Positions 32,657 through 42,098 of a stretch of 64,000 bases of DNA are shown here, piece by piece (the stretch's first letter is position 1; the number at the start of each line of letters is the position of its first letter). The translations under genes and the position numbers were made by a program. The notes under the pieces are model-generated. The model did not search any database. It saw only the letters and a program-made list of their open reading frames with translations, and was not told the DNA's origin. The DNA comes from Comamonas sp. lk (GTDB taxonomy: Bacteria > Pseudomonadota > Gammaproteobacteria > Burkholderiales > Burkholderiaceae_C). The stretch lies in assembly GCA_945925985.1 (NCBI GenBank), contig CAMELV010000002.1:124001-188000 (forward strand). Reading direction: 5' to 3'.

Positions 32657-35600
32657 ATGGATTTACCCAAACTGAACCCGGGCAAGCGCTACACGCTGCC
32701 CCGCCCGACCGGCTCTGCCGACGCCCTTTTACTGGCCCGCCTGGGCCAACGCGACAAGGACGAGCACCGGCCCACTGCCATTGTGACGGCCGACGCCGCC
32801 GACGCCCAACGCCTGCTCGAAGAGATTGCTTTCTTTGCGCCGGAGCTGCGCTGCGTGTTGTTTCCCGACTGGGAAACCCTGCCTTACGACACCTTTTCGC
32901 CGCACCAGGACCTGATCAGTGAGCGACTGGCCACGCTCTGGCGCATCAGCCAGCGCGACCGGGAGGCCGGCGCCGATCTGATTCTGCTGCCCGCCACCAC
33001 GGCGCTGTACCGACTGGCGCCACCGGCGTTCCTGGCAGGCTATACCTTTCAGTTCAAGGTCAAGCAGCAGTTGGACGAGGCCAAACTCAAGGCTCAACTC
33101 ACGCTGGCCGGCTACAGCCACGTGACGCAAGTGGTCAGCCCGGGCGAATATGCGGTACGCGGCGGCTTGATCGACCTGTTTCCCATGGGCAGCCTGGTGC
33201 CGTTCCGGGTGGACCTGTTTGACAACGAGATCGACAGCATCCGCACGTTTGATCCCGACAGCCAGCGCAGCCTGTACCCGGTGCCCGAGGTTAGGCTGCT
33301 GCCGGGGCGTGAATTCCCGATGGACGACGCCGCACGGGCCCGCTTTCGCAGCCGCTGGCGCGAGTTACTGGAAGGTGACCCCACCAAGAGTCGCATCTAC
33401 AAAGACATCGGCAACGGTGTGGCCACGGCGGGCATCGAGTATTACCTGCCCCTGTTCTTTGACGAGACCGCCACGGTGTTTGATTACCTGGGCGCCGATG
33501 CCACGGTGGTGCTGCACGGTGATCTTGAGCCGGCTTTCGCCCATTTCTGGCAAGACGCCCGCGAACGCTATCGCCTGGTGCAAGGCGACCCGGAACGCCC
33601 GGCTCTGGCGCCTGAGGCTCTGTTTTTAAGCGCCGAGCAGTTTTACAGCCGCGTCAACGCCCATGCCCAGTTGTCGCTGCGCCCGACGGTGAGCGATGTG
33701 GCCGATAACGCGCATTTCCAGGCCCTGGGCGAGTTGGGGGTGGTGCGTGGCGCCGAAGACCCCTTGACCCGCCTCAAAACCCATTTGCGCAACACGGCGC
33801 ATCGGGTGCTGGTGCTGGCCGAGAGCGAGGGCCGCAAAACCAGTCTGCTCGATTTTTTGCACGCCAGCGCACTCAACCCGCCGGGCTTTGACTCGCTGGC
33901 AGAGTTTTTGGCCAGTGACGAGCCGCTCGGGCTGGCCACCTCGCGCCTGGCTACCGGCTTTGCCTGGCTTGACGCCGGCGTTGACTTTGTCACCGAGACC
34001 GAGCTATTTGCCGCCGGTCCCACCCTGCGACGGCGTAAAAAGCAGGAGCAGGTCAGCGACGTTGAGGCCCTGATCAAGGACCTGAGTGAACTCAATGTGG
34101 GCGACCCGGTGGTGCACTCTGCCCACGGTATCGGCCGCTACCGTGGCCTGGTCAATTTGGACCTGGGTCAGTTGCAAACCAATGGCGAGCCAGAAATTCA
34201 GGAGTTTTTGCACCTGGAGTACGCCGACCAGGCCACGCTGTATGTGCCGGTGAGCCAGTTGCAGCTGATCAGCCGCTACACCGGCGTCAGTGCCGACGAG
34301 GCGCCACTGCACAGGCTCGGCAGCGGCCAGTGGGACAAGGCCAAGCGCAAAGCGGCTGAGCAGGTGCGCGACTCGGCAGCCGAGCTGCTTAACATCTACG
34401 CCCGGCGAGCCGCGCGTGAGGGACATGCTTTCCGATACTCGCCTAGCGACTACGAAACCTTTGCCAACGACTTTGGCTTTGAAGAAACTGCGGACCAAAA
34501 AGCCGCTATCCATGCCGTGATCCAGGACATGATCAGCCCCCGCCCGATGGACCGGCTGATTTGTGGCGACGTCGGCTTTGGCAAGACCGAAGTTGCCCTG
34601 CGCGCCGCCTTTATTGCCATCACCGGGGGCCGGCAGGTGGCTTTCTTGGCCCCCACCACCCTGCTGGCCGAGCAGCATTTTCAGACGCTGATCGACCGCT
34701 TCGGCAAATGGCCTGTCAAGGTGGCCGAGATGAGCCGATTCCGATCGGGCAAAGAAATCACCGCCGCCCTCAAGGGCGTGGCCGACGGCAGCATCGACAT
34801 CGTGGTCGGGACCCACAAGCTGCTGAGCCAGGATACCCACTTCAAGAACCTTGGTTTACTGATCATCGACGAGGAGCACCGCTTTGGCGTGCGCCACAAA
34901 GAGGCCATGAAAGCCTTGCGCGCCGAAGTCGATGTGCTCACGCTCACTGCCACCCCGATTCCGCGCACACTGGGCATGGCGCTGGAGGGGTTGCGCGACC
35001 TCAGCGTGATCGCCACGGCACCACAACGCCGGTTGGCGATCAAGACCTTTGTGCGTACCGAGGGCAACGGCGTGATCCGCGAGGCGGTGCTGCGCGAACT
35101 CAAACGCGGCGGCCAGGTGTACTTTTTGCATAACGAGGTAGAGACCATCGAAAACCGGCGCGCCAAGCTCGAAGAGCTGCTGCCCGAGGCCCGCATCGCC
35201 GTGGCGCATGGCCAGATGCCCGAGCGCCAGCTCGAGAGCGTGATGCGCGACTTTGTGGCCCAGCGCTACAACCTGCTGCTGTGCTCCACCATCATCGAGA
35301 CCGGCATTGACGTGCCCACCGCCAACACCATCGTGATGAGCCGGGCCGACAAATTCGGCCTAGCACAGCTGCACCAGCTGCGTGGCCGGGTGGGCCGCAG
35401 CCACCACCAGGCCTACGCCTACCTGATGGTCCCCGACCTTGAAGGACTGACCAAGCAAGCCAGCCAGCGCCTGGACGCCATTCAGCAAATGGAAGAGTTG
35501 GGCAGCGGCTTCTACCTGGCCATGCATGATCTGGAAATCCGTGGCGCCGGCGAGGTACTGGGCGAAAACCAGAGCGGGAATATGCTGGAAGTGGGATTTC

Positions 35601-36142
35601 AGCTTTACAACGAGATGCTCAGTGAGGCGGTGCGGTGTTTGAAGGCCGGCATTGAGCCCGACCTGCTGAGCCCGCTCAACGTCACCACCGACATCAACCT
35701 GCACGCCCCGGCACTGCTGCCCAACGACTTTTGTGGCGACGTGCACCTGCGCCTGAGTTTTTACAAAAAACTGGCGACAGCCAAAGGCACTGAGCAGATC
35801 GATGCCCTGCTTGAAGAGCTGGTGGACCGTTTCGGCAAACTGCCACCGCAGGCGCAGAACCTGATCGACGTGCACCGGCTGCGTGTGACCAGCCAGCCCT
35901 ATGGCGTGGTCAAGGTTGACGCGGCACCGACCGGCATCAGCATCACCTTCAAAAAGAACCCACCGGTCGACCCGATGCGCATCATCGCGCTGATCCAAAA
36001 AAACCGGCACATCAAGCTGGTGGGCAATGAAAAGCTGCGCATTGAGCGTGCCCTGCCCGAATCCAAAGACCGTGCATTATTGGTGCGTGATGTGCTGCGC
36101 AGCCTGGGGCAACCCCAAGCGGCAGCTGTGCCAGCCGGCTGA
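32657..36142 (+). CDS. mfd: transcription-repair coupling factor
   Basis: A 1161-residue Mfd, close to E. coli length (1148). It displaces RNA polymerase stalled at DNA lesions and recruits UvrA. The UvrB-like N-terminal part (SDWETLPYDTFSPHQDLISE) is followed by the polymerase-interaction domain (GDPVVHSAHGIGRYRGL, ~476 onwards), the helicase core with Walker A CGDVGFGKTE (~636) and DEEHRFGV (~738), TRG motif LHQLRGRVGRSHHQAYAYL, and a C-terminal autoinhibitory domain. All parts are intact. It is a single gene upstream of the Opp operon. Confidence 0.98.
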   Translation: MDLPKLNPGKRYTLPRPTGSADALLLARLGQRDKDEHRPTAIVTADAADAQRLLEEIAFFAPELRCVLFPDWETLPYDTFSPHQDLISERLATLWRISQRDREAGADLILLPATTALYRLAPPAFLAGYTFQFKVKQQLDEAKLKAQLTLAGYSHVTQVVSPGEYAVRGGLIDLFPMGSLVPFRVDLFDNEIDSIRTFDPDSQRSLYPVPEVRLLPGREFPMDDAARARFRSRWRELLEGDPTKSRIYKDIGNGVATAGIEYYLPLFFDETATVFDYLGADATVVLHGDLEPAFAHFWQDARERYRLVQGDPERPALAPEALFLSAEQFYSRVNAHAQLSLRPTVSDVADNAHFQALGELGVVRGAEDPLTRLKTHLRNTAHRVLVLAESEGRKTSLLDFLHASALNPPGFDSLAEFLASDEPLGLATSRLATGFAWLDAGVDFVTETELFAAGPTLRRRKKQEQVSDVEALIKDLSELNVGDPVVHSAHGIGRYRGLVNLDLGQLQTNGEPEIQEFLHLEYADQATLYVPVSQLQLISRYTGVSADEAPLHRLGSGQWDKAKRKAAEQVRDSAAELLNIYARRAAREGHAFRYSPSDYETFANDFGFEETADQKAAIHAVIQDMISPRPMDRLICGDVGFGKTEVALRAAFIAITGGRQVAFLAPTTLLAEQHFQTLIDRFGKWPVKVAEMSRFRSGKEITAALKGVADGSIDIVVGTHKLLSQDTHFKNLGLLIIDEEHRFGVRHKEAMKALRAEVDVLTLTATPIPRTLGMALEGLRDLSVIATAPQRRLAIKTFVRTEGNGVIREAVLRELKRGGQVYFLHNEVETIENRRAKLEELLPEARIAVAHGQMPERQLESVMRDFVAQRYNLLLCSTIIETGIDVPTANTIVMSRADKFGLAQLHQLRGRVGRSHHQAYAYLMVPDLEGLTKQASQRLDAIQQMEELGSGFYLAMHDLEIRGAGEVLGENQSGNMLEVGFQLYNEMLSEAVRCLKAGIEPDLLSPLNVTTDINLHAPALLPNDFCGDVHLRLSFYKKLATAKGTEQIDALLEELVDRFGKLPPQAQNLIDVHRLRVTSQPYGVVKVDAAPTGISITFKKNPPVDPMRIIALIQKNRHIKLVGNEKLRIERALPESKDRALLVRDVLRSLGQPQAAAVPAG

Positions 36143-36315
36143 ACCGCGCCGCCGGCGGCACCCGGCGAGTCTGTCAACACCATCGTATTCCCTAGGTCAA
36201 ACGACCAATTACCTCGTCCATAATGGGGGCCGCCTTTTGTACCTTTATCGGGCACGGATGTTGCGTAATGCCCCTTGACACTTACATTGAATCAGCGAAC
36301 AGTCAGAACCGAACC

Positions 36316-37320
36316 ATGCCGGAAAACGTAGCCCCTGTGTTGCAGGTGAATGAATTGAGTACGCGCTTCAAGACGCGCTCCGGGAACGTGCACGCTGTCA
36401 ATAAGGTCAGCTTCGAGCTCAAGCCCGGCGAGTTGCTGGGCGTTGTTGGCGAAAGCGGCTCGGGTAAATCCGTCACCATGATGTCCCTGCTGGGCCTGTT
36501 GCCCAGCCCGCCTGCGGTGGTCACGGGCACCTCTGTGATGTTCAATGGTTTGGATCTGCTGCATTGCACGGCCGATCAGTTGCGCGCGGTGCGTGGCGCT
36601 GGCATAGGCTTCATCTTCCAGGATCCCATGACCTCGCTGAACCCGGTGTTCACAGTGGGTTTCCAGATCATGGAGCCGCTGCGCAAGCACATGGGTTTAG
36701 ACAAAGAGGCTGCGCGACGGCGCGCGCAAGAGTTGCTGGAGCTGGTCGGTATTCCCGATGCCGCCCGTCGGCTGGATGACTTTCCGCACCAGTTCTCAGG
36801 CGGCATGCGCCAGCGGGTGATGATCGCCATCGCCCTGTCCTGTGACCCCAAGGTACTGATTGCGGACGAACCCACCACTGCTCTGGATGTGACCATCCAG
36901 GCCCAGATCCTGGAGCTGGTGCGCGAGTTACGGCAGAAGCTCGGCATGGCCATTGTCTGGATCACCCATGACCTGGGCGTGATTGCGGGCATTGCCGACC
37001 GCGCCATGGTGCTTTACGGCGGCCAGATTGTCGAGATGGCGCCGGTGCAAGAGCTGTTTGCCCGCCCCATGCACCCCTATACCCGCGCCCTGCTGAAGAC
37101 CGTGCCGCGCCTCAAGGGTGTCCGCGCGCCCAAACTGGAAGTTATCGAGGGCCAGCCGCCCATCATCCGGGCCGAGCCATCGGCCTGCGCCTTCCGGGCC
37201 CGGTGTTCAGTGGCTATGCCGCGTTGCGGTCAGGAAAACCCGTTGCGACTCACCGTTGCAGCCGGCCACGATGTCGCCTGCTTCTGGGACGCCACCACCG
37301 GGGAAGCACGCCATGTCTGA
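36316..37320 (+). CDS. Dpp/Opp-type ABC transporter ATPase (D subunit)
   Basis: A 334-residue ATPase of the OppD/DppD type. Walker A VGESGSGK (~48-55), [11 protein letters not shown], signature FSGGMRQR, Walker [13 protein letters not shown], and a C-terminal cysteine-bearing domain ([16 protein letters not shown]) that in DppD-type ATPases can hold an Fe-S cluster. The start at 36316 begins [14 protein letters not shown] right before the domain; an upstream ATG at 36268 is possible. First gene of a rightward five-gene transporter operon; a weak TTGACA at 36275 may mark a promoter only if the later start is used. It overlaps the F-type ATPase gene by 8 bases. Confidence 0.92.
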   Translation: MPENVAPVLQVNELSTRFKTRSGNVHAVNKVSFELKPGELLGVVGESGSGKSVTMMSLLGLLPSPPAVVTGTSVMFNGLDLLHCTADQLRAVRGAGIGFIFQDPMTSLNPVFTVGFQIMEPLRKHMGLDKEAARRRAQELLELVGIPDAARRLDDFPHQFSGGMRQRVMIAIALSCDPKVLIADEPTTALDVTIQAQILELVRELRQKLGMAIVWITHDLGVIAGIADRAMVLYGGQIVEMAPVQELFARPMHPYTRALLKTVPRLKGVRAPKLEVIEGQPPIIRAEPSACAFRARCSVAMPRCGQENPLRLTVAAGHDVACFWDATTGEARHV

Positions 37321-38359
37321 AGCGCGTACGTCTTCCCACGCTGCACCCATGGTGCAGGTGCGGGGCCTGAAGATGCATTTTCCCACCTACTCGGGGCTGC
37401 TGCGCCGGCGTTCTGGCGCGGTCAAGGCCGTGGACGGTGTCAGCTTTGACATCCCGGCCGGTGAGACCCTGGGCCTGGTGGGCGAATCTGGTTGCGGCAA
37501 ATCCACCTGTGGGCGAGCCATGCTGCGCCTGTACGAACCCACAGCGGGCCAGGTCATCATCAACGGGCAAGACGTGACCGCTGTCCAGCCTGAGGCCCTG
37601 CGCCAGTTGCGCCCTGCGATGCAAATGGTGTTCCAAGATCCGCAAGCCAGTCTTAACCCGCGTATGACTGTGGCCTCCATCATCGGAGAGCCGCTGATCG
37701 AGCACACCAAACTCAGCAAGCCTGAGCAGCGCGAGCGCATTGAAGAACTGCTCGACCAGGTCGGTTTGAACCGCAATTTTGCCAACCGCTACCCGCACGA
37801 ATTCTCGGGCGGTCAGCGCCAACGCATCGGCATTGCCCGGGCCTTGGCACTCAATCCCAAGTTCATCGTTTGCGATGAGCCGATTGCCGCGCTTGACGTG
37901 TCCATTCAGGCGCAGGTTGTTAACCTGCTCGAAGGCTTGCAGCAGCGCCTTGGCCTGACCTACCTGTTCATCAGCCACGACCTCTCCATGGTTCGGCACA
38001 TTGCCAACCGGGTCGCTGTGATGTATCTGGGCCGTATTGTGGAACTGGCCGACCGCGACGCGCTGTACAACAAACCGCTGCACCCCTATGCCCAGGCGCT
38101 GCTCTCGGCCGTGCCGGAACCCGACCCAGCCGTTGAATCGCGCCGCCAACGCATCGTACTCACCGGCGATGTGCCCTCGCCCTCCAACCCGCCGCCCGGT
38201 TGCGCCTTCAGCACCCGATGCGCGCAGGCCAATGCCCATTGCCGCAGTGTCGCCCCGGCTCTGACCGAGGTCGAGCCCGGCCGGCTTGTGGCCTGCCACC
38301 TGTATTCCAAAGAATTTGCCCAACAGCCGGCCCCGGTGCCGTCGCTCACGGCTGACTAG
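37313..38359 (+). CDS. Dpp/Opp-type ABC transporter ATPase (F subunit)
   Basis: A 348-residue partner ATPase of the OppF/DppF type. Walker A VGESGCGK (~57-64), [14 protein letters not shown], signature FSGGQRQR, Walker [13 protein letters not shown] and the C-terminal [17 protein letters not shown] cysteine motif. The ATG at 37313 overlaps the previous stop (8 bases). The longer frame upstream to 37118 lies inside the D-subunit gene and is not used. Together with the D subunit it drives the two permeases downstream. Confidence 0.93.
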   Translation: MSEARTSSHAAPMVQVRGLKMHFPTYSGLLRRRSGAVKAVDGVSFDIPAGETLGLVGESGCGKSTCGRAMLRLYEPTAGQVIINGQDVTAVQPEALRQLRPAMQMVFQDPQASLNPRMTVASIIGEPLIEHTKLSKPEQRERIEELLDQVGLNRNFANRYPHEFSGGQRQRIGIARALALNPKFIVCDEPIAALDVSIQAQVVNLLEGLQQRLGLTYLFISHDLSMVRHIANRVAVMYLGRIVELADRDALYNKPLHPYAQALLSAVPEPDPAVESRRQRIVLTGDVPSPSNPPPGCAFSTRCAQANAHCRSVAPALTEVEPGRLVACHLYSKEFAQQPAPVPSLTAD

Positions 38360-38405
38360 AGTTTCCCCGTTCGCCAACCCTCGTTTCCTTCAAAGGAGTC
38401 ACCAC

Positions 38406-40100
38406 TTGAAAACACGATATTCCCTCATTGCCCTGGGCGCGCTGTTGGCGCTGTCTCAGGCGGCCCTGGCGCAACGCGGCTCCAGTGGCCACGTCAATGT
38501 GATCTATTGGCAGGCGCCCTCCATCCTGAACCCCTACCTATCAGGTGGCACCAAGGACCTCGAAGCCTCCTCGCTGATTCTCGACCCGCTGGTCAAGTTC
38601 AACGAAAAAGGCGAAATGGTGGCGGCCCTGGTTGAATCGGTGCCGACTGTCGCCAATGGCGGTTTTGCGGCCGACTTCAAAAGCATCACCTATAAACTCA
38701 AGAGGGGCCTGAAGTGGGCCGACGGCTCACCACTGACCGCACAAGACGTGCTCTTTACTTACGAGTACTGCACCGGCATCAAGGGTTGCGCCAAGTCCAA
38801 CACCTTCGCACCCGTTGACAAAATCGTCGCAACCGACGACCTCACGGTTCGCATCACCTTCAAGGCGGCCAAGCCCTACCCCTATGACGTGTTTGGCGGC
38901 GCCACCACCCCTATCCTGCAGCGTGCGCAGTTCAAGGACTGCTTGGGTGACAAAGCACCCACCTGCACCAAACAGAACTTCGGCCCAGTCGGCACCGGCC
39001 CCTTCACGGTGAAGGAATTCCGCCCGAACGACGTGACTCAGCTGATCGCCAACCCGAACTACCGCGATCCCGCCAAGCCCGCCTTTGCCACGATGACCCT
39101 CAAGGGCGGTGGCGACGCAGCAGCTGCTGGCCGCGCAGTCATGGAAACGGGTGAGTTCGACTACGGATGGAACCTGCAGCTCGCACCCGACGTGCTGGCG
39201 CGCATGGCCAGGGGCGGCAAGGGCAAGACAGTTTCGTCCTTCGGTACGCTGGTTGAGCGCATCGAAATGAACCTGACCGACCCCTCGCCCAAGCATGGCG
39301 ACCTGCGTTCCACCACCAAGCACCCCCACCCATTCCTGACCGACATCCGGGTGCGCAAGGCGCTGTCCATGGCGATTGACCGCAACACCCTGGTCGAGAT
39401 CGGCTACGGCCCTGCGGGTCGCCCGACCTGCAACCTGGTGCCGGCACCGGCGGCGTTTGCCTCTGACAACACCGACTGCATCAAGCAGGACATGGCGGGT
39501 GCCAAAGCCCTGCTGGACCAAGCCGGTTGGAGAATGGGTTCGGACGGCGTGCGTGCCAAAGATGGCGTCAAGCTCGAAATCCAGTACCTGACCTCGACCA
39601 ACGCTGTGCGCCAGAACTTCCAAGCGCTGATCAAGCAATGGTGGACAGAACTGGGTGTGAAGACCGAGTTGCGGAATGTGTCGGCCTCGGTGTTCTTCGG
39701 CGGTGACGCGGGCTCACCCGACACTTTCCAAAAGTTTTACGCCGACGTGGAGATGTACGCCAACAACTTTGACGGCACCGACCCCGAAAGCTACCTGAGC
39801 GAGCACGTGTGCGACAAGATCCCACGCCCGGAGACGCAATGGCAGGGTACCAACATGAACCGCTACTGCAACCCTGAGTACGACAGGCTGAGCAAAGAGC
39901 TCAGCGCGGCCGCCGGTGTGGAAAAGCGTGGCGCTATTGCCAAACGCCTCAATGAAATGCTGACCAAAGACAGCTACGTGGTGGTTCCCCTGGTGGACCG
40001 TGGCCGCATCTCCGCCCACGCCAACAGCCTGGGTGGCGTGCTGCTCAACACTTGGGACAGCGAGTTGTGGAACGCCTCTGACTGGTTCCGTATCAAGTAA
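38406..40100 (+). CDS. family 5 extracellular solute-binding protein
   Basis: A 564-residue periplasmic peptide-type binding protein. Start is a TTG at 38406, chosen because AAAGGAG lies 8 bases upstream and it opens a clean Sec signal peptide, LKTRYSLIALGALLALSQ, cleaved near ALAQ; no ATG is placed to do this. The mature part shows WADGSPLTAQDVLFTYEY and GPFTVKEFRPND, hallmarks of SBP_bac_5. The sequence LSEHVCDKIPRPE and several cysteines in the second half are distinctive. It belongs to the operon between the ATPase and permease genes. A 10-base hairpin follows its stop. Confidence 0.92.
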   Translation: MKTRYSLIALGALLALSQAALAQRGSSGHVNVIYWQAPSILNPYLSGGTKDLEASSLILDPLVKFNEKGEMVAALVESVPTVANGGFAADFKSITYKLKRGLKWADGSPLTAQDVLFTYEYCTGIKGCAKSNTFAPVDKIVATDDLTVRITFKAAKPYPYDVFGGATTPILQRAQFKDCLGDKAPTCTKQNFGPVGTGPFTVKEFRPNDVTQLIANPNYRDPAKPAFATMTLKGGGDAAAAGRAVMETGEFDYGWNLQLAPDVLARMARGGKGKTVSSFGTLVERIEMNLTDPSPKHGDLRSTTKHPHPFLTDIRVRKALSMAIDRNTLVEIGYGPAGRPTCNLVPAPAAFASDNTDCIKQDMAGAKALLDQAGWRMGSDGVRAKDGVKLEIQYLTSTNAVRQNFQALIKQWWTELGVKTELRNVSASVFFGGDAGSPDTFQKFYADVEMYANNFDGTDPESYLSEHVCDKIPRPETQWQGTNMNRYCNPEYDRLSKELSAAAGVEKRGAIAKRLNEMLTKDSYVVVPLVDRGRISAHANSLGGVLLNTWDSELWNASDWFRIK

Positions 40101-40108
40101 AGCCCTGT

Positions 40109-40133
40109 CGCCGGAGCCCTTGCGGCTCCGGCG
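40109..40133 (+). terminator. strong GC hairpin between binding protein and permease genes
   Basis: CGCCGGAGCC (40109-40118) pairs perfectly with GGCTCCGGCG (40124-40133) across a CTTGC loop, 8 bases after the binding-protein stop. There is no T-run, so it is more likely an RNA-stabilising or partial-termination hairpin that raises binding-protein expression relative to the permeases than a full terminator. Confidence 0.6.
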
Positions 40134-40152
40134 CCTCTGACTGCGCCCGAGC

Positions 40153-41160
40153 ATGTTCACCTACACACTACGCCGCCTTCTCATTGCCATCCCGACGGTG
40201 CTGGTGATCAGCTTGGTTATTTTCATGCTGCTGGAGCTGGCACCGGGTGACCCGATGTCCGACGTGCCGCTGACCATCCCTCCCGAGGTCAAGGCCAAGA
40301 TGCGCGAGGCACTGGGGCTAGATCAACCCTCTTGGGTGCGCTACCTGCTGTGGCTCAAACAGTTCATGTGGGTTGAGCCCCTGCACCTGCTGGACCACTG
40401 GTTCGGCACCGCTTACGCTGCTGACATGCAGCGCGTCATTTCCTGGCAAACACGCAGCCCGGTTACCGAGCTGATTGCCCAGCGCCTGCCGCAGACCCTG
40501 TGGGTGGTGGGCATGGGGTATGTCATCGGTGTGTCCATCGCGATCCCGATCGGCGTCATATCTGCCTATCGACAGTACAGCTGGTTTGACCAACTGGGCA
40601 CATTTGTGTCCATGGTGGGTTTCTCGGTACCGACTTTTTTCACCGGGGTCGTGCTGATCGTTCTGTTTTCGGTGAACCTCAACTGGTTACCCTCCATCTA
40701 TGACACCACGCTGGTCGTCGACTCTTGGGATTCTTTCATCAAGCAGGTCAAACAAATGATCATGCCTGTGGCTGTGCTGGCGCTCTACAACGCGGCCCAG
40801 ATCAGCCGTTTTTTGCGGGCCACCATGCTCGATAACCTGGGCCAGGACTACGTCCGCACTGCACGCGCCAAGGGCCTGACCGAAAAAATCGTGGTTCTGT
40901 TGCACGTCCTGCGTAACTCCATGATTCCGGTGGTGACCGTGATCGCCCTCGGCGTTCCTTCCATCTTCGCCGGCGCCATCATCACCGAGCAAGTTTTCAA
41001 GGTGAACGGCCTGGGCCAATTGCTGATCAATGCCATTCAGTCCAACGATCTGCCCATGGTGCAAACGTTGACCTTCATCTTCGCTGTGCTGATCGTCTCC
41101 TTCAACCTGCTGGCCGACCTGATGTACGGCATACTCGATCCGAGGATTCGCTATGACTGA
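40153..41160 (+). CDS. ABC transporter permease, DppB/OppB type
   Basis: A 335-residue permease. It starts MFTYTLRRLLIAIPTVLVIS, has the periplasmic loop with AKMREALGLDQPSWVRYLLWLKQF, and the EAA loop TARAKGLTEKIVVLLHVLRN. It ends DPRIRYD, the standard DppB C-terminus. About six membrane segments. Its stop overlaps the next start by 8 bases. Works with the C-type permease and the D/F ATPases of this operon. Confidence 0.93.
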   Translation: MFTYTLRRLLIAIPTVLVISLVIFMLLELAPGDPMSDVPLTIPPEVKAKMREALGLDQPSWVRYLLWLKQFMWVEPLHLLDHWFGTAYAADMQRVISWQTRSPVTELIAQRLPQTLWVVGMGYVIGVSIAIPIGVISAYRQYSWFDQLGTFVSMVGFSVPTFFTGVVLIVLFSVNLNWLPSIYDTTLVVDSWDSFIKQVKQMIMPVAVLALYNAAQISRFLRATMLDNLGQDYVRTARAKGLTEKIVVLLHVLRNSMIPVVTVIALGVPSIFAGAIITEQVFKVNGLGQLLINAIQSNDLPMVQTLTFIFAVLIVSFNLLADLMYGILDPRIRYD

Positions 41161-42079
41161 GGCCGCAGCGCGCAGCACCACGGTCGACCGTGCAGAGCAG
41201 CCACCACGCAGCCAGTGGTACGACGTCTGGGACCAGTTCAAATCACACAAGGGTGCGCTGGTGGGCGCGGCGGTGTTCGGCACCATCCTGCTGTTTATTT
41301 TCATCGGGCCCCTGCTCTGGAAGGTAGACCCTGCCTATGCCAATTTGCTGATGCGCAACAAGGCACCCAGTGCCCAGTTTCCCTTTGGCACCGATGAGCT
41401 GGGCCGCGATCTGCTGGCGCGCCTGATGGCGGGTGGCAAAGTCTCCATTGCCGTCGGCTTGACGGCCATGTCCATCTCGCTGCTGCTGGGGACCCTCATT
41501 GGCGTCAGCTCGGGCTTCTTCAAGCGTCTGGACGGCCCGCTCATGCGCCTGACCGACCTCTTTCTGGCGCTACCCCTGTTGCCCCTGCTGCTGGTGATGG
41601 TGATGCTGTTCCGGGAGCCACTGGCGCTTCGCCTGGGGCCGGAGGCCGGCATTTTCTTGCTCATGGTGATCTCGATCGGGGCGACCTCGTGGATGCAGAC
41701 TGCCCGCATTGTGCGCGGCGAAGTGCTGGCCCTGAAGGAGCGTGAGTTTGTGCTGGCAGCCCGCTCCATTGGTGCGCCGTCCGTTCGCATGATTCTGCGC
41801 CATATCCTGCCCAACACGCTCAGCCCCATCATGGTGGCAGCGGCACTGGGCATCGCCAGCGCGATCATTGTGGAAAGCGCCCTCTCCTTTCTGGGCCTGG
41901 GTTTTCCGCCCGATTTCCCCACTTGGGGCCGGCTGCTGTTTGACGCGGTGGACCACCTGCAGGACTACCCCAACCGGGTGATGCTGCCGGGTATCGCCAT
42001 CTCGCTCACCGTGTTGTCGGTGAATTACATCGGCGACGGTCTGCGCGACGCGCTCGACCCCCGCATCCGCGGCCGCTAA
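41153..42079 (+). CDS. ABC transporter permease, DppC/OppC type
   Basis: A 308-residue permease with the N-terminal cytoplasmic segment SQWYDVWDQFKSHKGALVG, a first membrane helix, FPFGTDELGRDLLARLMAGG at the core start, the EAA loop AARSIGAPSVRMILRHILPN, and the C-terminal GDGLRDALDPRIRGR. Length is normal, unlike the enlarged DppC of the other transporter in this window. It is the last gene of the Opp operon and faces the carboxypeptidase gene with 19 bases between the stops. Confidence 0.94.
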   Translation: MTEAAARSTTVDRAEQPPRSQWYDVWDQFKSHKGALVGAAVFGTILLFIFIGPLLWKVDPAYANLLMRNKAPSAQFPFGTDELGRDLLARLMAGGKVSIAVGLTAMSISLLLGTLIGVSSGFFKRLDGPLMRLTDLFLALPLLPLLLVMVMLFREPLALRLGPEAGIFLLMVISIGATSWMQTARIVRGEVLALKEREFVLAARSIGAPSVRMILRHILPNTLSPIMVAAALGIASAIIVESALSFLGLGFPPDFPTWGRLLFDAVDHLQDYPNRVMLPGIAISLTVLSVNYIGDGLRDALDPRIRGR

Positions 42080-42098
42080 AGCGCCTGAGGCCAGGGCC

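Noticed and set aside
36143-36170. GCCGCCGGCGGC palindrome after mfd
   Set aside because: A 12-base GC palindrome with no loop or T-run cannot act as a standard terminator and is common in GC-rich DNA.
36275-36303. TTGACA with a -10 of AACAGT upstream of the D-type ATPase
   Set aside because: The -10 is a poor match and the box lies partly in a possible coding extension; too weak to list as a promoter.
40109-40133. Reading the GC hairpin as an operon end
   Set aside because: The permease genes that complete the transporter follow at once on the same strand and the hairpin lacks a T-run.
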